29,551 nucleotides of DNA from a virus: positions 1 to 29,551 of IMG/VR virus record IMGVR_UViG_3300034121_000421; one strand, given 5' to 3'. Below, one piece after another: positions 15,738 through 22,868 of the stretch. The notes beneath the pieces were generated by a model. It was given only the letters and a program-made list of their open reading frames with translations, did not search any database and was not told the origin of the DNA. Made by a program: the position numbers and the translations under genes. Position 1 is the first letter of the stretch; each line of letters opens with the position of its first letter.

Positions 15738-16186
15738 TGGCGATACCTCACAGAGAGAGAAATGCGGAGGCGTCGAGCGCCAGTGAGTTGCTCGACGACG
15801 AACGGGGCCAGGGTGTTATCCAGAGTAGCGATGCGCTCAATCGTCGACGTCGATCGACCCCAGTTGGCGCCGTCGAGCAACGCATAGATGATGCGCGTGG
15901 CATCGTCGACGACAGCAAGGTCAATCTCTGACGTGTAGGCGACGTCATCGGGGTACTCGACGACAAGGTCACACATGACACGCCATCGGGAGGCGAGAGG
16001 TTGCGTCACGTCCTCAGGCGCGCCCGACGTGGTGCGAATCCAGAAGCGCCGCGATGACCCGACGGCGGCAAGGTCAGAGCCCGTGGGGTCTTCCTTGAAC
16101 GACGACGCAAGCCCACGCGTCTTCACGACAGGCGCGACGCCCTTGATGATGGCGACGACTTGGGCACGCGCCAGCGCCCACGTCAT
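15734..16186 (-). CDS. tail completion protein candidate, 150 aa
   Basis: The ATG at 16186 overlaps the stop of the 302-aa gene (ATGA), and its own stop overlaps the tail tube start (ATGA). The fold looks alpha/beta. A helical N-terminus (MTWALARAQVVAIIKGVAP) leads to RRFWIRTTSG, a long strand (WRVMCDLVVEYPDD), a helix (DLAVVDDATRIIYALLD) and a closing strand (ARRLRISLSVRYRQ). Small proteins of this shape directly before the tail tube gene are usually tail completion or terminator proteins that cap the tail and join it to the head connector. No family is recognised with certainty. Confidence 0.6.
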   Translation of the reverse strand: MTWALARAQVVAIIKGVAPVVKTRGLASSFKEDPTGSDLAAVGSSRRFWIRTTSGAPEDVTQPLASRWRVMCDLVVEYPDDVAYTSEIDLAVVDDATRIIYALLDGANWGRSTSTIERIATLDNTLAPFVVEQLTGARRLRISLSVRYRQ

Positions 16187-17091
16187 CGCGTCACCATGAT
16201 CTTCTGCTTGGGCTCGTTGCCGGGTGACGGAGGATCGGGCGTCGCCTCAAGTTGTGACCGGATAGCAAGGTCAACGCGGTCCTTTGTCGTCGCCTTCGAT
16301 TGCTCGTAGGCCGCTTCAAGACGCTCGACGTAGGCCACATCGGCGGCAGGCCACTGGCGAGCAAGATGCAGCACGACAGCGGCCGCGTGGACAGGCACAA
16401 GCACGTCGTCAGTTATGATGTCTTCGTCGAGGATGCCGATTGCCGCAAGCCATGGCTGAACCAACGACGTCCACGCGGCGCCGATGGACTCTTCCAAGGT
16501 GGTGTCAGTCGACGACGCCAGCCGACGAACGACAGGGTAGAGGTGTTGCAACATCGTCGTCGTCAACGCGATCGACGTGATGCGGCGGACAACGCGGAAG
16601 GCCTCATCCCATTCAGTGAGGACGCCGTCGACGGTGGCCCTGAACAGCACATAGCCGGGGCCAGGTTCCGACGTCTGCGCCGCCGTCAGCGCGACCGAGA
16701 CCTCGATCCCTTTGACGGTGCTGTTATTGGCGACGGCGGCAAGCAGTGGTTCCGCAAGCCACATCTCCGTTGTGGTGCCAGTGTTGGTTGCCTCGACAAT
16801 CAGCACTCGCCCATGAGCGCTGTCTAGGATCTGGTAGTGGCGACCAGCGACGATGGCGGAGGCGTTCGCCAGCGTGATCGACTCGTCGCCTTCTTGATGT
16901 GTGCCTTGCGTCGTCGTCGACAGGGTGTCGATGGTCGCCGCAACGTAGGCCGTTTCGGGGTCGCGAGAGACCTGCCCCACACGTCGAGCGGTAGCCGACG
17001 TCGGAACGCCAGAGTAGCGCACCACGTCGTCTCTTACGACACGCGGATAGGACACTACCGATTGCGTTGTGCCCAGCAAGATGCGTTGCAT
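16183..17091 (-). CDS. possible head-tail connector or adaptor protein, 302 aa
   Basis: The first 150 residues are beta-rich (GRHYQILDSAHGRVLIVEAT). The second half is helical and includes EDIITDDVLVPVHAAAVVLH, then YVERLEAAYEQSKATTKDR and a basic C-terminus. The helical half resembles small head-tail connector proteins, which here might be fused to a beta domain; this is inference from shape and position only. It is the first gene after the terminator at 17113-17145. It lacks a Shine-Dalgarno sequence and has TACATA (17099-17104) seven nucleotides before the ATG, so a new, perhaps leaderless, transcript may begin here. Confidence 0.5.
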   Translation of the reverse strand: MQRILLGTTQSVVSYPRVVRDDVVRYSGVPTSATARRVGQVSRDPETAYVAATIDTLSTTTQGTHQEGDESITLANASAIVAGRHYQILDSAHGRVLIVEATNTGTTTEMWLAEPLLAAVANNSTVKGIEVSVALTAAQTSEPGPGYVLFRATVDGVLTEWDEAFRVVRRITSIALTTTMLQHLYPVVRRLASSTDTTLEESIGAAWTSLVQPWLAAIGILDEDIITDDVLVPVHAAAVVLHLARQWPAADVAYVERLEAAYEQSKATTKDRVDLAIRSQLEATPDPPSPGNEPKQKIMVTR

Positions 17092-17112
17092 AGCGGCTTA
17101 TGTAACACGCTC

Positions 17113-17145
17113 ACAAGAAAAAGAAAACCCGGCTAGTGCCGGGTT
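17113..17145 (-). terminator. strong rho-independent terminator between head and tail blocks
   Basis: An 8-bp perfect stem (AACCCGGC with GCCGGGTT, 17126-17145) and a 4-nt loop are followed on the minus strand by TTTTCTTTTTCTTGT. It directly abuts the 3' end of the tRNA-like element and separates the head genes from the tail genes. Confidence 0.85.
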
Positions 17146-17227
17146 GCAACGTATGGATTCGAACACACATGTTCCCGAAGAAAACCGACGCAAATCGGCC
17201 ACGATCCGCCACACCGTGATGCGTTGC
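17146..17227 (-). other. tRNA-like element, probably degenerate
   Basis: On the minus strand this 82-nt stretch can fold as a cloverleaf. The ends GCAACG and CGTTGC pair over 6 bp, CACG and CGTG form a D-stem, CCGA and TCGG form an anticodon-like stem, and GTGTG with CATAC form a T-stem around TTCGAATC. It departs from a normal tRNA: the T-loop has 8 nt instead of 7, the anticodon loop has 6, acceptor pair 7 mismatches and CCA is not encoded. No anticodon can be assigned with confidence. It is therefore called a tRNA-like relic or tRNA-derived site, not a tRNA gene. Confidence 0.5.
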
Positions 17228-17236
17228 GCTGTCAGC

Positions 17237-17740
17237 CTACCTCCCACGCAACGGGATAGCAATACCGGCATCCAACAACTGACGCATCAGGCTAGCCATG
17301 TCTTTGGGAGACAGCGCCAGCCACGGTCGGGCAGGCATGCGCCCGCGCCCGTAGTGATGGATTGCGCCCAGGACACTATGCGTTGGGCTTCGCTCGCCCG
17401 TCGTCTTAGCCACACCGCCGACGAATCTGGTAGCGGCGGACGTACCGGCACCAGGAGCAATGACGATGGTGAACCCCTGTTCCGTCACGACGACGGAGAC
17501 AGCCGCAACGCTACCGAGTAGCCCGTTGGTGATGGTGAGGTTGACGCCGGGGTTGCGACCCGCCGCGACTTTGGCGTCTTTGTAGTGCTTGCTGTACTTC
17601 AAAAACGGCTTGTCCCTGACGTCGAGCCCTTCTCCAGTGCGGTCGCGAATCAGGCTAGGCGCCAGCGTGGCCACGAGCTTGGCAATGCGCTCCATCGGCA
17701 CACGGGGAGGACCGCCAGAGCGAGTGACAACGATACTCAT
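17237..17740 (-). CDS. virion morphogenesis / tail completion protein, Mu G-like, 167 aa
   Basis: The ATG at 17740 overlaps the stop of the Mu F-like gene (ATGA). Near residues 124-145, GAIHHYGRGRMPARPWLALS fits the H-x-x-G and R-x-P-A-R-P-W/F-L-x-L pattern of the phage virion morphogenesis (Phage_tail_S) family, whose Mu member is gpG, encoded next to gpF as here. The N-terminal helix (RVPMERIAKLVATLAPSLIR) and the middle strands (FTIVIAPGAGTSAATR) agree with that family, as does the length. It probably completes the head-tail joint. The gene is last before the tRNA-like element and terminator. Confidence 0.7.
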   Translation of the reverse strand: MSIVVTRSGGPPRVPMERIAKLVATLAPSLIRDRTGEGLDVRDKPFLKYSKHYKDAKVAAGRNPGVNLTITNGLLGSVAAVSVVVTEQGFTIVIAPGAGTSAATRFVGGVAKTTGERSPTHSVLGAIHHYGRGRMPARPWLALSPKDMASLMRQLLDAGIAIPLRGR

Positions 17741-18504
17741 TCCAATATCTCGATCCCACGTCGTCGGGCTTCCGCGAGAGTCATCGGGGACCAGACGTGC
17801 CGACAGTTGTAGCCGCCTGCGAACGCATCGACAGGGAGCCCTTGCCCGTTGTTGGCTTGGGCAATGCCCGACTCCGTAAGCGCCTTGCCAACGTGGACAC
17901 GGCAGAATGGTCTGTTGCGGCTGTCTTCAGGGCCGCTGTAGATGTACACCAAATCAACGAGCCCGTCGGCAGCTTCCGTCGCCGCACGGATGACAGCCGT
18001 CCTGCCGGCCGCCATGACCGACGCGTCAACAGCCGCTTGGGCACGCGTGACGCTTGTCCCGATGGCACCGGCTACGCCCTCGATGAGGTCCGCGAGACTG
18101 GCGCTTGTCGTCGTCCCCAATGCGATGGCGCGACGAATCGTCGACGACGCATCGCCAAACACGTTGGCAATATCGGCTGTCTGCGATTTGACGATGGCGT
18201 CAATCTCCGTCACGACGGAGACAGGGAGGTCAACGCCGCCCAATGCCGCCAGGGCAGACTCAATCGCCCTGTCGCGCAACACGCCCTCAACGGCTGTCAG
18301 CCCTCGGACGCGCATGGCTTCGTCTATTTGAGAAGCAACCTGTGCAGCCACGCGACCTTGTGCTTTGACGAGCGTGTCTTCACCGGGGGCGGTGTTCAAG
18401 CGAAGCAGTGCCCGTCGGATCTCGCGATCCAACTGCACGCGGATGGCTTCAAGGTCGGCCACCGCCGCATCTGCGACGGGGCCGGACCTGTCAGATGCCG
18501 CCAT
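17737..18504 (-). CDS. Mu F-like minor head / head morphogenesis protein, 255 aa
   Basis: The C-terminal region (about 190-250) carries the Mu F-like pattern: YIYSGPEDSRNRPFCRVHVG, then NNGQGLPVDAF and GGYNCRHVWSPM. The conserved D-S-R-x-R-P-F-C-R and the N-C-R-H cysteine/histidine pairs probably bind metal. The N-terminal 180 residues are helical. In Mu-like and SPP1-like phages this protein acts with the portal in head assembly or as an ejected minor head protein. The ATG at 18504 overlaps the previous stop (TAATG); a GTG at 18519 is an alternative that would add five residues. It overlaps the G-like gene downstream. Confidence 0.75.
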   Translation of the reverse strand: MAASDRSGPVADAAVADLEAIRVQLDREIRRALLRLNTAPGEDTLVKAQGRVAAQVASQIDEAMRVRGLTAVEGVLRDRAIESALAALGGVDLPVSVVTEIDAIVKSQTADIANVFGDASSTIRRAIALGTTTSASLADLIEGVAGAIGTSVTRAQAAVDASVMAAGRTAVIRAATEAADGLVDLVYIYSGPEDSRNRPFCRVHVGKALTESGIAQANNGQGLPVDAFAGGYNCRHVWSPMTLAEARRRGIEILE

Positions 18505-18764
18505 TAGAGAGGCCCCCACTCGTCACGAGGTGGAGGTGGCGCAGCGTGACCGCCAAACGTCATCAATCGCCTGACGTTCTTTCCCCACATCTGGCCATCG
18601 CCATCTCGGGAAAACCGTCGGACAAACGTTGGACGATTGCTGTTGAATGCACCGCAGAACGTCACCACTTGGCTACCGTTCTTGATGGCGATTCGGTCAA
18701 CCACGCCCGTTGCCGTTATCTCGTCCCGTGTGTCGATGACCATAGCGGCATCAAGCTGTCTCAT
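18504..18764 (-). CDS. hypothetical protein between portal and minor head gene, 86 aa
   Basis: The ATG at 18764 overlaps the portal stop (ATGA), and its TAA overlaps the next start. The sequence has a beta-like first half containing GVVDRIAIKNGSQVVTF, a basic middle (RPTFVRRFSRDGDGQMWGKN) and a proline-rich tail (GGHAAPPPPRDEWGPL). No family is recognised. Its place between portal and minor head protein suggests a small head component or assembly factor. Confidence 0.6.
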   Translation of the reverse strand: MRQLDAAMVIDTRDEITATGVVDRIAIKNGSQVVTFCGAFNSNRPTFVRRFSRDGDGQMWGKNVRRLMTFGGHAAPPPPRDEWGPL

Positions 18765-20323
18765 TGGTTGTTGTCTCCCTCATCAACCGTATCAGACTCC
18801 ACCGTCGTCGTCTCGCGCATCGTCTGCGCCCCATCGGTTGGCGAGGCAAAGAGCGACTGCAACGGCGACAACGCCGGGACTTTCTTGATCTCGCCAAGGT
18901 ACTCCATCGCCTCAGCCCGGTTGCTCGACAAGCCCAGCATGACACGCGCATCAGCGTCGTCGATAAGACCCGCCGTCTTGAGGTCAAGCACGCGTTGCGC
19001 CTTGACGTTGTCGTCCTCGTAGGTCTTGGACACTCCCATTGAGACCGACGCATACGCACCGCCAAACGACGACGGCGCCGATGGGCTGTAGCGTTCCAAG
19101 ATGTCGATCAAGACAGGCAAGAGATACTGCTCTTCCGTGTGCTTGTAGATCGGGCGCATCTCCGAGACGCGTTGTTCATGTGGGGCGTTGGCTATCATGC
19201 GAGAGATGCCCGACTGTGGCGAGCCAGGCTCGACGCTGTAGGCATCGGGGCTGTTGCCTCGGGACACGCCCAACTCGTGGAGGTCACGCGTTGCGCTTGT
19301 CTCAATGGCCACATGGTTAGCGCCAGCCGTCAGGTATTGGATCGTCTCGCCATTGCCGACTTGCACCACCGTCGACGGACCCGACACAAGTTCGGACGTC
19401 TCGCGCATGGTGCCCGCATAGATGAGCATTGCGTGGGCTTGCATGTCGATCACATGCTGGCGATTCGACCTCGACACGTTGAGGGAGTCGACGTTGATAA
19501 GCACGTCACGGTCAGGCTCAGGCCAGAACCCACCCGACGGCGGCTCGGTCCTGAAGAACACGCCGGGGAAGAGCCCGTCGTACACCTCGGACGGCGTCGC
19601 CTTGTGTCCGTCCTCAGAGACACGCCGATGGGTCCATGGGCCGTACTTGGCAACGGTGCCGTCATCGTGCTCCGTGAATGTGCGCGACCAGACCCACCAG
19701 AGTTCAACAGCCGACGACGTCTGTGCTCGGGCCTGACGGAAGGCGACAAACCAAAGAGACTCAGGCGCATCGGGCGCCGATGGGTGGTTGATTGTGACGA
19801 CGTCGTGAGGCCAGTAGATGTGCGCCACGGGCTTGCCTTCGTCGGCGTCGTCGACCTTGCGATAGCCCAGCATGACGACAGCAGCGCGTGCGCCAGTGTT
19901 GGCGCGTCTCTCAATCTCCGGCATGAGCACGTTGATGCCGATGTCTTCAAGTGCTTCGTCGAACGCCTCAGCCCTCGGGTCTTCATGGTCGACGGCCACG
20001 TCGTCATCGGTGAAGAGTTCGCGTTGAGCAGGCTCGGTGTACACGCCGGAGTCCTGGCGAGCGAAGAACCGGAGCCAGTTGACAGGGTCAATCGGGATCT
20101 TGTCGCCGGTCTGGGGATATCGATCCCTCAGCGCCGCCTTGACGATGCCCTGTTGATCGCCGCTGTAGCGTTTGGCGAGACCTCTCACGACCGTCTCATA
20201 GTCGGCAGGCCGTTGGCGTCGACCCGCCGTCAACAGGTCAAGCAATTGCTCAGGACCCCACACGCCAGCGTCGGCGCGGATCTGATTGACGATGGCGTCG
20301 CTTTCGGCGTTGAGTTTGAGCAT
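18761..20323 (-). CDS. portal protein, 520 aa
   Basis: The size, the position after the large terminase and the domain plan fit a portal protein. An N-terminal helical part is followed by an alpha/beta wing (about 125-330, including HIYWPHDVVTINHPSAPDAP and SLWFVAFRQA). A helical stem and crown region runs through QHVIDMQAHAMLIYAG and RVSEMRPIYKHTEEQYLLPV, and the C-terminal tail is Thr/Glu-rich (about 485-520). Twelve copies would form the DNA entry channel and docking site for the terminase. The ATG at 20323 is used here. A GTG nine bases earlier is possible, and neither has a good ribosome site. A 7-bp hairpin overlaps this region. The stop overlaps the 86-aa gene (ATGA). Confidence 0.8.
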   Translation of the reverse strand: MLKLNAESDAIVNQIRADAGVWGPEQLLDLLTAGRRQRPADYETVVRGLAKRYSGDQQGIVKAALRDRYPQTGDKIPIDPVNWLRFFARQDSGVYTEPAQRELFTDDDVAVDHEDPRAEAFDEALEDIGINVLMPEIERRANTGARAAVVMLGYRKVDDADEGKPVAHIYWPHDVVTINHPSAPDAPESLWFVAFRQARAQTSSAVELWWVWSRTFTEHDDGTVAKYGPWTHRRVSEDGHKATPSEVYDGLFPGVFFRTEPPSGGFWPEPDRDVLINVDSLNVSRSNRQHVIDMQAHAMLIYAGTMRETSELVSGPSTVVQVGNGETIQYLTAGANHVAIETSATRDLHELGVSRGNSPDAYSVEPGSPQSGISRMIANAPHEQRVSEMRPIYKHTEEQYLLPVLIDILERYSPSAPSSFGGAYASVSMGVSKTYEDDNVKAQRVLDLKTAGLIDDADARVMLGLSSNRAEAMEYLGEIKKVPALSPLQSLFASPTDGAQTMRETTTVESDTVDEGDNNQ

Positions 20324-20325
20324 GG

Positions 20326-20348
20326 CACGCACACTAGCATGGTGCGTG
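20326..20348 (-). promoter_or_regulatory. hairpin over the portal translation start
   Basis: CACGCAC and GTGCGTG can pair around a 9-nt loop in the 24-nt gap between the terminase stop and the portal ATG. On the mRNA this would hide the alternative GTG start and lies where a ribosome site is expected. It could lower portal translation relative to the terminase or serve as a protein site. Confidence 0.35.
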
Positions 20349-20356
20349 TCAAGGGG

Positions 20357-21688
20357 CTAGGCCACTCGACCCCAATCATCAACGACGGCGTCAGATTGCG
20401 TTCTGGACGTTGGCGCTTTCCGATGGACAGGGAAGAGCCGATGTGCCGCATAGCCCAGGGCGTCGAGGATGTGCGACATGTCGGAAGCGCCGACTTTCTT
20501 TTCAGGCTCGCCGTTGCGGTCTAGGGCTTGAGTCTCCAAGGCTCGACACAGATGGGGGCAGGCATCGGCGTCGATGGTCAGACGTCGATCCCTCAGCAAC
20601 ACGTTGACGGTGTTGACGCGTTCCATGATCGGCGGGTTGGCCTTGGGATGGTCAGGACGAAAGCCAGCCTGTAGCAACAGGTGAATGTCGGAGAGTGTCG
20701 ACGTCGTATGCAGCGACGCGCCCGATGCGTCAGGGTGCGCCTTGATCTTCATCGCGAAGACGTCTTCACGGGTGTAGCGGCGTCCCTTGGTCTTCTCCAA
20801 GTGCGCCATGATCCACTTAGCGGTGCGCTCAGCGTGTTCGTCTGTCGTCGTGCCGCCCTGCTTGATCACCTCGCCAACGACGTGCAAGACGCGCCTGTCG
20901 TCGTCGACCTCAGCGACGATCCACTGCGCATCTCTGACGTTGAAATCGCACCCGATGACGAGACGGCCCCGGCCAGGCGTGACGACAGGTGGCGCGCCAC
21001 AATGGATGCGCCGATCAAATCGCGAATAGACGCGACCACCGCGAGCGGTCCTGACACCGTCGAGCTTCTCCTTGATCGCCTCATCGGTGCCCAGACGTGA
21101 CCGCGATTCGTCGACGTAGGACGGAGGCAAGAACGGATTGTCAGCCGTGCGGATGACGTAGGCCCGCGTCGTCGTCGACGGCTTCGACAGCACCAGTTCA
21201 TAGGCAGGCCCGTAGCCCTCGGGAGTGCCGGTCAACAGGGTCTCAAGGGCAGTGCCAGAGCGGACACGCTGCATTGCCGGCACAAGGGCCTCAGGGTCAC
21301 AGAGCTCCCATTCGTCAGCCCACAAGCCAATCGCGTTGATGCCCTCGACCGCTCGGGGCTTGTCGAGGCTGCGACACCAGAACTCAAACCGCTTGGCGCC
21401 GCCGATCTCAAAGATGTGGTCGCTCTTCCAGTGCCGATAGGGCAAGCGCCAGTCATCGAGGTACCGCATGGTGCTGCGTTCCATGACGTCGCGCACCATC
21501 GGGTAACTAGGCTCGGTCCCAAGGATCGGGCCGTGCTGGCCGTGCCTCAATCCGAGGTCCACCATCCATGCGACACCCAACGAGGTCTTGCCGCTACCGT
21601 AGCCGCCAGACACAACGCGGATGCCAGGGCCACGGTCCGCGAGTACCATGAGGTGCTTGTCGCCAAGTGCGACGCTTGCGCGCTTCAC
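20357..21688 (-). CDS. terL: terminase large subunit, 443 aa
   Basis: This is the DNA packaging motor ATPase and headful or end-cutting nuclease. Walker A is GGYGSGKT at residues 28-35. Walker B is IGLWADEWE at about 120-128, with D125 and E126 as the acidic pair, and the coupling motif LLTGTPEG lies at 151-158. The RNase H-like nuclease domain has VIGCDFN with D248, HPDASG with D320, and DMSHILDALGY with D403 and D409. All key residues appear intact and the length is normal. The ATG at 21688 overlaps the small subunit stop (ATGA). The portal gene follows after 24 nt. Confidence 0.93.
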   Translation of the reverse strand: MKRASVALGDKHLMVLADRGPGIRVVSGGYGSGKTSLGVAWMVDLGLRHGQHGPILGTEPSYPMVRDVMERSTMRYLDDWRLPYRHWKSDHIFEIGGAKRFEFWCRSLDKPRAVEGINAIGLWADEWELCDPEALVPAMQRVRSGTALETLLTGTPEGYGPAYELVLSKPSTTTRAYVIRTADNPFLPPSYVDESRSRLGTDEAIKEKLDGVRTARGGRVYSRFDRRIHCGAPPVVTPGRGRLVIGCDFNVRDAQWIVAEVDDDRRVLHVVGEVIKQGGTTTDEHAERTAKWIMAHLEKTKGRRYTREDVFAMKIKAHPDASGASLHTTSTLSDIHLLLQAGFRPDHPKANPPIMERVNTVNVLLRDRRLTIDADACPHLCRALETQALDRNGEPEKKVGASDMSHILDALGYAAHRLFPVHRKAPTSRTQSDAVVDDWGRVA

Positions 21689-22149
21689 TTGATGACTGGC
21701 GTGAAGTCGACGCCGTCGACCGAGTCAGCAGCCGCCGTAGTCATCCGGCCTGGCGGGCCGTAGCGAGCGGGGTCAAGCGCCGCGAGCAACGTCACGATGG
21801 CGCTACGGTCGCCAGCGTCGGCAAGTTCTTTCAGCTGCCGCTCAAGGTCGGCGACGGAGACGGGGGGTAGGTCTTCCTGTGGCATGTCGGGTTGCCACTT
21901 TGCATGAGGTGCCAGCGTGAAGCCCAGCACATGAGCGCGGCAGCGTTGGCGCAACTCGGGCGACGCTTCAGCAACGATGCTGGCGACGTTGTCAGACACG
22001 TCCTCACCAACGCCAACGGCAGCCTCGGGACGGCCAACGCCAACGGCATATTCCAGCCGTAGGATCTCGACAGTGGCGTCACGCAAGAAGGGCGGCAACA
22101 GTAGGCGCCCCGCCTGCTTGCCAGATGGCTTGCGGGGGAAGTTCAGCAT
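21685..22149 (-). CDS. terS: terminase small subunit candidate, 154 aa
   Basis: The protein directly precedes and overlaps the large subunit gene (ATGA). It has a basic N-terminus (MLNFPRKPSGKQAGR), helices in the middle (TVEILRLEYAV and VASIVAEASPELRQRCRAHV), and a helix (DLERQLKELADAGDRSAIVT) followed by the ARYGPP phrase. It then ends in a flexible tail, a common layout for small terminases that bind the pac or cos site. The ATG at 22149 has no Shine-Dalgarno sequence; CATACT at 22159-22164 preceded by TGG could be an extended -10 of a leaderless transcript. The function is inferred mainly from position. Confidence 0.7.
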   Translation of the reverse strand: MLNFPRKPSGKQAGRLLLPPFLRDATVEILRLEYAVGVGRPEAAVGVGEDVSDNVASIVAEASPELRQRCRAHVLGFTLAPHAKWQPDMPQEDLPPVSVADLERQLKELADAGDRSAIVTLLAALDPARYGPPGRMTTAAADSVDGVDFTPVIK

Positions 22150-22210
22150 AACGCGACAAGTATGCCAGTCGATGGCACAAAAACGCAACCACCACAAAGG
22201 CCGAACCCCA

Positions 22211-22231
22211 CCCCTTGCAGAATCGCAGGGG
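22211..22231 (-). other. bulged hairpin between the RHH-like gene and terS
   Basis: CCCC plus TGC can pair with GCA plus GGGG with one bulged base, in the 121-nt gap (22150-22270). No T-tract follows on the minus strand, so it is not a convincing terminator. The gap next to a small terminase gene is also a usual place for a packaging signal, but no repeats are seen that would show one. Confidence 0.3.
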
Positions 22232-22270
22232 CAGGGCTCACGAGCAGTGACTAGGCTGCACCTCGACAGG

Positions 22271-22501
22271 CTAGCCGATGTCGACAGGTTCGGCAACCGT
22301 CTTCGCTGCATCGGCAACTCGCCACTCATCAAGGGGGCAATCGGACTTCATCGCATCATCAACCAGCATCCTCAGCACCGCCGAAGCAGGGCACCCCCTA
22401 GAAGCCAGCCATTCGGCTTGTGCTGGCGTCAACGAGACTTGGCAGGTGCTGGCACGGCCAGAGGGTGCGAGGCGCTTGGGGCGGGTTTTAGAGCGTTCCA
22501 T
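22271..22501 (-). CDS. small ribbon-helix-helix-like protein, 76 aa
   Basis: The ATG at 22501 was chosen for its GGAG site seven nucleotides upstream. The first 17 residues are basic (MERSKTRPKRLAPSGR). A strand-helix-helix pattern follows at about 19-50 (CQVSLTPAQAEWLASRG, then CPASAVLRMLVDDAM), like the short ribbon-helix-helix DNA-binding fold. The C-terminal 25 residues are acidic to neutral. A dimeric repressor, or a factor acting on terminase expression, would fit its place upstream of terS; this is inference. It lies after a terminator hairpin, so its expression may depend on readthrough. Confidence 0.5.
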   Translation of the reverse strand: MERSKTRPKRLAPSGRASTCQVSLTPAQAEWLASRGCPASAVLRMLVDDAMKSDCPLDEWRVADAAKTVAEPVDIG

Positions 22502-22510
22502 GTGGACTCC

Positions 22511-22541
22511 AAGAGAAAGCCCGCCAGTGTGTGGCGGGCTT
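22511..22541 (-). terminator. hairpin terminator after the 49-aa gene
   Basis: A 10-bp stem (AAGCCCGCCA with TGGCGGGCTT, 22517-22541) with a 5-nt loop is followed on the minus strand by TCTCTTGG, a weak T-tract. A run of nine C on the minus strand (22542-22550) precedes it. Confidence 0.65.
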
Positions 22542-22554
22542 GGGGGGGGGTGGT

Positions 22555-22704
22555 TCAAGCACCAACAACGGAGATGATCTCCCAGTTGGCCGAGTAGAGC
22601 GCACGAGCATAGAGCGTGAAGTCGGCCATGTTCTTGACGGTCTTCACGTTGGTGAAGGTCTGCTTGAGGATGGGCGAGTAGGTCTCGAAGGTGATGGTCA
22701 GCAT
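22555..22704 (-). CDS. small hypothetical protein, 49 aa
   Basis: The ATG at 22704 has AGGGAG nine nucleotides upstream, and a good promoter lies 45-73 bp before it. The product begins MLTITFETYSPILKQTF, contains VKTVKNMADFTLYARALYS and ends WEIISVVGA. It looks like a small alpha/beta protein with no transmembrane part. No family is recognised. It forms its own short transcription unit, bounded by a promoter (22749-22777) and a hairpin terminator (22511-22541), which suggests a strongly expressed small early protein. Confidence 0.65.
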   Translation of the reverse strand: MLTITFETYSPILKQTFTNVKTVKNMADFTLYARALYSANWEIISVVGA

Positions 22705-22748
22705 GTTGGTGTCTCCCTTGCGAGCCGCTTTGTGCTGCTCACATCCAC

Positions 22749-22777
22749 ACTATGCAGCACAGACAGCAGACTGTCAA
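22749..22777 (-). promoter_or_regulatory. sigma70-type promoter for the 49-aa gene
   Basis: On the minus strand TTGACA (22772-22777, full consensus) and CATAGT (22749-22754, 4 of 6) are 17 nt apart. The start point would be near 22742, giving a leader of about 38 nt that contains AGGGAG. The core is nearly the same as that at 23349-23377, both reading GCTTGACAGT. Confidence 0.7.
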
Positions 22778-22810
22778 GCACTGCGTCAAAGAAAGTTTGA
22801 GATCCGCATC

Positions 22811-22860
22811 GTGCAGCCGTTTTAGGCTGCACATCGAACCAGGGCGCCGCCTTAGCGCCC
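22811..22860 (-). other. two tandem hairpins after the 157-aa gene
   Basis: GGGCGC/GCGCCC (22842-22860, 6 bp, 7-nt loop) and GTGCAGCC/GGCTGCAC (22811-22832, 8 bp, 6-nt loop) follow the stop at 22869. Neither has a T-tract on the minus strand. They may protect the 3' end of the mRNA, slow polymerase, or bind a protein, and they stand just upstream of the next promoter. Confidence 0.5.
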
Positions 22861-22868
22861 CGATCCGT

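Noticed and set aside
17146-17170. Calling an attP site from the tRNA-like 3' end
   Set aside because: No integrase gene is present in the window and no host tRNA sequence is at hand for comparison.
17146-17227. Calling a functional tRNA with a given anticodon
   Set aside because: The T-loop and anticodon loop have abnormal sizes and one acceptor pair is missing, so no reliable anticodon can be read.
19139-20524. A 461-codon open frame on the plus strand
   Set aside because: It lies antisense to portal and the terminase end. Long antisense frames are expected in GC-rich DNA, and it has no recognisable domain or overlap with neighbours.
22542-22550. Run of nine G as a phase-variation switch
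   Set aside because: It lies between the stop of the 49-aa gene and its terminator, outside any coding frame or promoter, so length change would alter no protein.
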